Origin: Engraulis encrasicolus | Taxonomy: Eukaryota; Chordata; Actinopteri; Clupeiformes; Engraulidae | Reading direction: 5' to 3' | Assembly: GCF_034702125.1 (NCBI RefSeq) | Contig: NC_085876.1 | Span: forward strand, 8,284,364 to 8,348,363 | Length of the DNA: 64,000 nucleotides | In this document: positions 43,422 through 64,000 of the stretch, piece after piece | Numbering within the stretch: position 1 is the first letter of the stretch | How the letters are laid out: each line of letters begins with the position of its first letter | The notes under the pieces: generated by a model | The model's input: only the letters and a program-made list of their open reading frames with translations | Database searches by the model: none | Told to the model about the DNA's origin: nothing | Position numbers and translations under genes: made by a program

Positions 43422-44985
43422 CAGACGAAGGACCTGGAGATGGTCTGGAGACCATCTATCCTCTGATAGCCTTATTGTACCAAACACAAATATTATTTTT
43501 TGTTATCAACTAATGGAGATTATTACAATTTCAGTCACAACAATTGACCAACCTCTTGTGTCTGGGTCTGGGAACACACAACCACCAGAGAATCTTGTAT
43601 TATATTTTGCAAAGGTGGATGGCGTTTGGACTCAGATTCTACACTTTAACAACCTGGCAGTGCCAACCAAAGTTTTTTGTGGTCAGCCCAAGTTGCCCTT
43701 ATTTGGACACCATGGAGGCCTATTGTTTTGGACACAGCTTGAACTTGTGTGGAGACACATGCACACCGGAGCAAAAGCACACAGACACACACACACACAC
43801 ACACAAACCTCACTGCCCAGTGTAAATATTAAAAACAAATACCCAGTGATGAAAGACTGCAGTCATAGAACAAACCTACATTTGACATTGTGATGTACAT
43901 ACTATATTTCTCCACAACATCCACCCCACACCCACAAAACACAATATGTTTACCCAGTGTCTTCTGTGCCAATGTAAACTGCTGTCAAATGTAGCCAAAT
44001 GAGGCTGGAACTGCTTGAAAATCCTCTGCTAAAAGAAACCACAGGTAGCGTCAAAGAGTGGAATGTAATTGCACAAGGTAGAATGAAAGTGTAAGTGTTA
44101 GAGAACAGTAATAGTACGAAGGAAAGAAGGGTTTGTCTTTTTTAAAAGCAACTGAACAACATGGCTGATTTCTTAGTTAAACTCAAGTGGGGTGTACTGT
44201 ACATTGGTATGTGTTTGATAACCACATCAGCAGGAGTGCTACATGTTTTATGTGAGGGAAAGCAGTCGGTCGGCAGTAACTCTACACACTCAGGGAAAGG
44301 CCATGCCCCAGTTAAACCGGAGAACCCTCACGTACAGAGGCACGATGTAATGTATTTCTCCACAGAACTGTACAGGTACTTGTGGTGCTGTTTCTACCAT
44401 GTTTTTTTTTTTTTTTTTAACTTCTATGAGTATGGGGTGGAGCTAATGGTTCACTATAATGTGGGCGACGGACTGTAGTGGGCCCATACCGTATGTCTGT
44501 GTTTATCCTGTGTAAGGTTTTTTTTTTTTTTTTTAAATGATTCAGCAAGGATTTTTTTGACAAAGTGCCCCCCCCTGTAGCCTTGGGACCAGGGACCAGT
44601 CTGCTTATGCTTCCGTTTTTTTGTTTTGTTTTTTTCCAGTCATGCTCAAGGGGAAAAGACAACTGTCATTTGCGACGAGGGACGACATAGTCAAACTTTT
44701 ATGAAAGAGTTTTTTTTTAAAGGACAGTTAGACTGATGTGCAGTTGGCGCAGCTACAGCTGATCTTAGCGTGTACGCTGTTGTATCTTTGTTAATGGAAA
44801 CAAAAAGTGTAACAGGGAACCTGGCGTTGCTGAGCGGTGAACAGCAAAGACATGTATGTACGTATATCCTATGTCTATGGTGCGCAGTACCATAATGGTG
44901 TAGGAATTTAGAGCAGTTGTTTTATATGGCACTCTTTTGCAAATGAAAAAAATAAATAAAAATTAAATGTGCATTTTCCCATTGT
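43422..44985 (+). other. fam83h: probable fam83h 3' UTR
   Basis: No coding signal was seen; two poly(T) runs lie at 44401-44420 and 44517-44534, and there is a short CA tract near 43785. Overlapping AATAAATAAA signals at 44951-44960 are followed by TTTTTGTGTGTCT, a plausible cleavage and downstream element. Open frames here are shadows or chance. Confidence 0.6.
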
Positions 44986-45464
44986 AACATTTTTGTGTGT
45001 CTATTTTCAAGATGTATGGATAATAACCTTTTGAATTACTTTATATTATGTATAATTATTATATGATGACGATGATGATGAATATAATCACAGCATGTCA
45101 CAGAAATGGTTGTATAGTCCGGAGAACTTGAAGTTCTTCTCCCGTAGGATCTCTGTTACCTTTACTCAAAATAATACCTAATAAGTGCTAAGAGGAGGAA
45201 AGGACAGTGTTCAATTCATTTTTTTTAAATATAAATGTATTGTAGTTTTCATAGAATAAATAAATGTGAACAGCATTTACAACATATCACTTACTTAATA
45301 CAAAATGACTTACTGGCAAGGCAAACAGTTCAGTTTAAAAACTCCTGACAGCATGTGACGGTGCAGCTCATTACATATACGATTTACACGTTTTTTTCAG
45401 AGATTGTGTGTCATTGGGTGCTTGAGAGAGGCTCACACATCAGGGATGCTGGTTAGGACCCTCT

Positions 45465-59688
<14,224 letters not shown>

Positions 59689-60900
59689 GGCGGTAAAAAA
59701 TATAAATTGACTGCAGAGGAAAATACTATCTTAGGTTGTAACAAAGTTATCTCACAAGCAGAAACGGAGGTTCCTGTCAACACAATATCCACAGCCTGTA
59801 AACAATGACAGATTACTAACAGAAAATGCAGTCACTTAGGTAGCCAGCCAGCAGCAGCAAGCAACACTTTCCATCCCTGCTCGAGCCTATCGCTCATGCA
59901 TCCTCGTGATTAGAACACTGACAAGTTAATAGCCTATGCATGAAATTAATAATATGATTCACATTTAAACGTTTGCAAATTAGAAAAACCTTGACAGATG
60001 AGCTAGGCTTCAATTCAAGATATTTTCAAAGTATATTCAAATTCAAAAACGAAGATCCAATTCCTCTGCCATTTGTGTGCACATTGGTGGGCATTTGTGA
60101 AGGCCTATCCTTGTAGCTTGACTAAATCATAATTAAACATAACATTAACAATTTATAAGAAAATCATATCAGGCAGGGTTTCTCCCAGGACTTTATTTCG
60201 AAGGTGGCCACCTTGACAAAGACACCTACCTACACCTTGACTAGGTGCCCTTACCTGAAAAGATTAAGATTTTGTGTTGTGGATACAATTTCTGTGTAAG
60301 TAAGTTGCTGAATGTACGTTGACTAAATAAAATTTATACTTTTTGGGTTTTCATAGCCCTATCAATTTTTTTACGGAAATGCACAGAATATGTTTACCAA
60401 TACCAATGATCATAGTCAAGTGTCTCGGATACCAGCCAGCCCCCTACCACCTTGACTAATGACAATTCTGCGGGAAACACTGTGAGGCCATCTAAATCTG
60501 ACAGATTGCTCAATACAATTTGGGCCAGTTTGTTTGAACATTGTACTGCACCTCCTGGCTGACTCAGCACAGCAACCAGCACCCAGAAAGTGCTTGCTCT
60601 GCTCCATCCTCCAACACCCTCCAGCATTTCATTGTGTGCATTATGTGAATTTGTTGTGTGCGTCATATCCATCATCCTGTTAATATATATACCTTTCTGT
60701 ACATACCCCACTGTTTTATAGTATCCCTTTAATGTCTCAACTGAAGTAAGTGCTTTCAACCCTGTCATGAATTGCACGTGTGAATAGTGACAATAAAGGG
60801 CATTCTATTCATTCTAGCTGCTATGCTGTTTGCTTGTCGCACTGGCCTCAAGTTCAAGTTCAAATTCAAATTTTCCTTCACCTCATTTGACTTTATTGAA
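59689..60900. other. syce1 5' flank, no further gene
   Basis: The minus-strand 5' UTR and promoter of syce1 should lie just beyond 59688, but I can define no TATA box or initiator with confidence. The stretch around 60177-60482 begins CAGGGTTTCTCCCAGGAC and ends GCGGGAAACACTG, a probable hAT relic. The rest is AT-rich with nothing I recognise. Confidence 0.5.
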
Positions 60901-61054
60901 CTTTTAAAGTGCCACTCACACACTAATTACAAATATTGCAGAACAGTTGCCACGCAGCAACTAACCTGCAGCAAGACGCCAACGACTGCTGGCTAAATTC
61001 AAACACCTCCATGGCCTGGCAAAGGTAATATTGGCAATTGATCGATGTGAAAGC

Positions 61055-61372
61055 ATGAAAGTGAAAGCCCATTGGTAAACTCCAACTCCTATTGTTATTG
61101 CTACACAGCAACTCCACAGCACACACGTGTTCACTGCACACTGCACACAACGAAATTGCATTTATGCCTCACCCATGCAAGGGGCAGCCCTCAATGGCGC
61201 CCCTGGGGAGCAATGCGGTGGGACGGTACCATGCTCAGGGTACCTCAGTCATGGAGGAGGATGGGGGAGAGCACTGGTTGATTACTCCCCCCACCAACCT
61301 GGCGGGTCGGGAATGGAACCGTCAACCTTTGGGCTGCAAGTCTAAGCTCTAACCGCTTTCCCATGACTGCCC
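61055..61372 (-). mobile_element. tRNA-derived SINE, near full length
   Basis: On the minus strand the head reads GGGCAGTCATGGGAAAGCGG TTAGAG and then a B-box-like GGTTCCATTCC. The body CCATGACTGAGGTACCCTGA and a tail GTGTGCAGTGTGCAGTGAAC then TTTCACTTTC follow. Same family as the 54.1-kb fragment. Confidence 0.8.
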
Positions 61373-62929
61373 TTGTACAACTTTGTCAGAACACTTGAAT
61401 GATGGTGAAGCATGGGCGTATCTATCGCTGGTTCAGCAGGTGCAGTCGTGCCAGGTCCTTACTAAGGTTAAATTGGTAATAAATCCCTAATTGTGCATGA
61501 ATAAGACATTTGCGAATACATGCCAAACAAATGTTTGATTTTGCTTTGTACATGCCTTACAAGTTACTTATACAGGAACATTTATTAGTGCTAATAGATG
61601 TATCCCTAAAATAAAGAGTTACCATTTTTTGTAATACTGTATCATGCTAGTGTTGTACTTACACCATGAATTTACTTTTACTTGTACTTTTACTTTTGAC
61701 ACTTCTGCTTGTAAGTTATCAAAACTGCATTACATTTCCTCTGTGAAAATCAATCTTGTCCATGTATTAGATGCGAATTATCCTAAAGTTGTGTTAACCT
61801 CTGAGGGTCCATGGTGGATACTCGCACCAGGGCCCATGACTGACTTGTTAAGCCAGTGTGGTGAACATACTCTATCCTATGAACACTAATGCTCTCTCTC
61901 CACTTCCCCTTACGTCTTCTTAGTGTATGTTATTATCATTAAGGTGAGGAGTTTTCACCAAATGACACATTACTTACTCATCCAGCGCACAAAATTAATC
62001 AACGACATATTATTATTTTATTATTAGCTGTTTTTTTTTTGTGGTTGTCGTCTGGGGAAATGTATCACACAGACAAAGTTAGGCTACTCAAGTTGCAACT
62101 CTGACTGTTACAAGAAGCCACAAGGTTTTTCCATCTACCATGTGAGTGCACTTATATGAATATTTGTTTGATGTGGTTCTGTTTGCCATTACACAACAGG
62201 ATGTTGTTTTCAACAGTGAGCAAGTGTGCAATGCTACAAAGAGTAGTGACTGTTAGCAAAAGTTTTATGGAATAGCAACAAATTAAGTTATTATGTACTG
62301 AAACCAGAAGTTCTACTCATGCACCAATGCGATGTAAAGCCTTTTGACACTGTTAACCCTTGAAGATTGAGTTGCGTGCAACAAACATGCACTCCTGAGC
62401 AAAGATAAGTGCATGGGTAGTGTGGTGTGGATGTGAGCAGGGGGAAAGAGAGATCAGAAGATTAGACACACAGAGAGATAGCTTAGAAACATCCTGTAGT
62501 AGAGAGGTCTATATTTAAACAGACGATAAATGAAAATGAATGCAAGGAAAAATCTGCAAATAAATAGCATATGAATAGGAAACCATTATTGCGTAAACAA
62601 AACCATTAAAATAAAAATATTACAGAAACGTGCATAATCAAGTAGCCTTGTTGACACAGGTGACATTTTTCTCTTTTCGTTTTCTCTCACACATCTGCCC
62701 TATCTGGACATCTGCAAACATTTTATGCAATCCATGGAAAGAACAGCAAAACAACTAACTGTGTAATTTCTAAAAACAGATTTCTGTACAAAACATATTG
62801 ATATTTCATGTGAATCTGAGATCTGATCTGCAGAACATTAAGATTATATTGGGGGCCAGATAAGACGGCCTCACGGGCCGTAAACGCCCCTCGGGCCATA
62901 GGCTCTCCATCCATGTTGTATACTGGTGT

Positions 62930-63112
62930 ATGTATTTGTTTTGGGGGTATTCAGCCTTTATGCGGACAATACAGTGAAGATGGAGCTCGGACACTAATGG
63001 GAGACTGACATGGAGAAGGGTTGGGACATGACCCAGGCGGGATTCAAACCTGGGTCCAGATGGGCAATGTCAGGCATGGTATGGTGTTGCGACATAGCTA
63101 CCCCAAGTAGTC
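62930..63112 (-). mobile_element. tRNA-derived SINE fragment
   Basis: On the minus strand GGGTAGCTATGTCGCAACACC precedes a B-box-like GGTTTGAATCCC; the tail continues CCATGTCAGTCTCCC. It belongs to a different tRNA-like head from the other two SINEs. Confidence 0.6.
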
Positions 63113-64000
63113 TGATTGTTTTTGACAGGTCCGAGACCCTATGCTCTGGCACGACAGTCAGGGACAGATTATTGCACAGGCCTATCAGGCCCAAGCCCAG
63201 GGCCCCAAGAGTCAAGAGGGTCTGGAAGCCCAAGCCTCTATATTTCCATTCTCATATTGCGTAAAAATCACAGTTAATGAATTTCCCGTTTGTTTTTTTC
63301 TCGTGGGACAACCTCCTAAACCCTCAACAACATAGACTGTCACATCTGTCCTTCTGGAACCCTGAATTGTTTTTGTAAACTAGCAACACCGTTTGACGGG
63401 GGCCGTTCTTGTTGTCTGGTAGAGGGGCCATGGAAGCATGATCAGTCCCTGATGGCAGTGTTGAGATTTTTTGTGATGATATGCGTGTGGCACACGCTGA
63501 TAAATGAGGTGCCACTGCTGAGGTGGCAGTCATTACCTCTTCAGGACCAAACGACGTCTCGGACAACAGAACATTAGTGAGTCATGCAGCGTATCTCAGG
63601 TAATGCAATGCTCCCCTTCAAAAATAACTATTGGTAACGTTAGAAAGGCTACGCACACATGCAATATCTTAAATGCAAAAGCATTTGTAATTTGGAGGGG
63701 TTCAAATGTCTTGACTATTTGGCAAAGCTTTGAGACGTGTACCCTAGCAATAGGCCTATTGAATGCATAGTTGATGCAAAATATTGCTCCAACTGTTGAA
63801 GACTTCCTGTTTCTAAAGCAGGGTAACAGTTCAAGGCAGCAATGACTAACGCTGATGGATGTGAATGCTCTATTCCCCATTGTAATACATGTAATATTGC
63901 AATTTTCATCAGAAAAACTTGTCCTTCTAGGAATTTGTCAATACATATGTTGTGCATGTTGTGAATATTTTTTGAGAGATTTGGATCATCTATATAGGAT
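63113..64000. other. window end, no gene recognised
   Basis: About 63160-63235 (CAGGGACAGATTATTGCACA followed by GGCCCAAGCCCAGGGCCCC) resembles the GGGCCC-rich terminus of a fish hAT-type element. The remainder shows no supportable exon or repeat. Confidence 0.4.

Overview
The window is vertebrate nuclear DNA, almost certainly from a teleost fish. Genes are split by GT-AG introns, intergenic and intronic DNA is packed with long (CA)n/(GT)n, (GA)n/(CT)n and tetranucleotide microsatellites, and there are many short DNA-transposon relics (hAT-, Tc1-, Harbinger- and TTAA-type) and tRNA-derived SINEs of the kinds common in ray-finned fish. I see no bacterial, phage, CRISPR or rRNA features and no genuine tRNA gene.

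Three protein-coding genes are supported by conserved protein sequence and consistent splice phases. (1) 376-8021 (+): the last three coding exons of a syndecan-3 gene (sdc3): acidic/mucin-like ectodomain, transmembrane segment and the invariant cytoplasmic tail ending EFYA. The signal peptide and N-terminal exons lie left of the window, and a long 3' UTR probably runs to about 12 kb. (2) 35701-42500 (+), or to 43421 with a short last exon: fam83h, with its pseudo-PLD (DUF1669) domain and CK1-binding FxxxF motifs. A CpG-rich block with a strong donor at 23874 is a candidate noncoding first exon. (3) 59688-45465 (-): all ten coding exons of syce1, a synaptonemal-complex central-element coiled-coil protein (208 aa as reconstructed). 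fam83h and syce1 converge tail to tail with under 600 bp between the fam83h poly(A) signals and the syce1 stop.

Layout: 1-12.0 kb sdc3; 12.0-23.6 kb intergenic with microsatellites, two TTAA MITEs, one SINE, a pyrimidine-rich kilobase (18.3-19.5 kb) and a cluster of a TGGTGTGAC-type motif (19.7-21.4 kb); 23.6-35.6 kb the probable fam83h first intron with several transposon relics; 35.6-45.0 kb fam83h with a dead Tc1-type transposon in one intron; 45.4-59.7 kb syce1, whose introns carry a 3.5-kb palindromic element and several hAT relics; 59.7-64 kb no gene, only SINE and transposon fragments.

The three genes act in unrelated processes (cell-surface heparan sulfate proteoglycan, keratin/CK1 scaffold, meiotic chromosome synapsis); no shared pathway is implied. 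The most unusual observations are a 63-bp tandem triplication that copies the sdc3 exon end together with its splice donor (the second copy is in frame), degenerate repeats of the sdc3 C-terminal codons plus stop in the 3' UTR, a Glu-Arg repeat of about 100 residues in the sdc3 ectodomain, the palindromic element coding related peptides on both arms, and a 24-bp perfect palindrome bounded by 8-bp direct repeats. I found nothing that justifies claiming a wholly new biological system.
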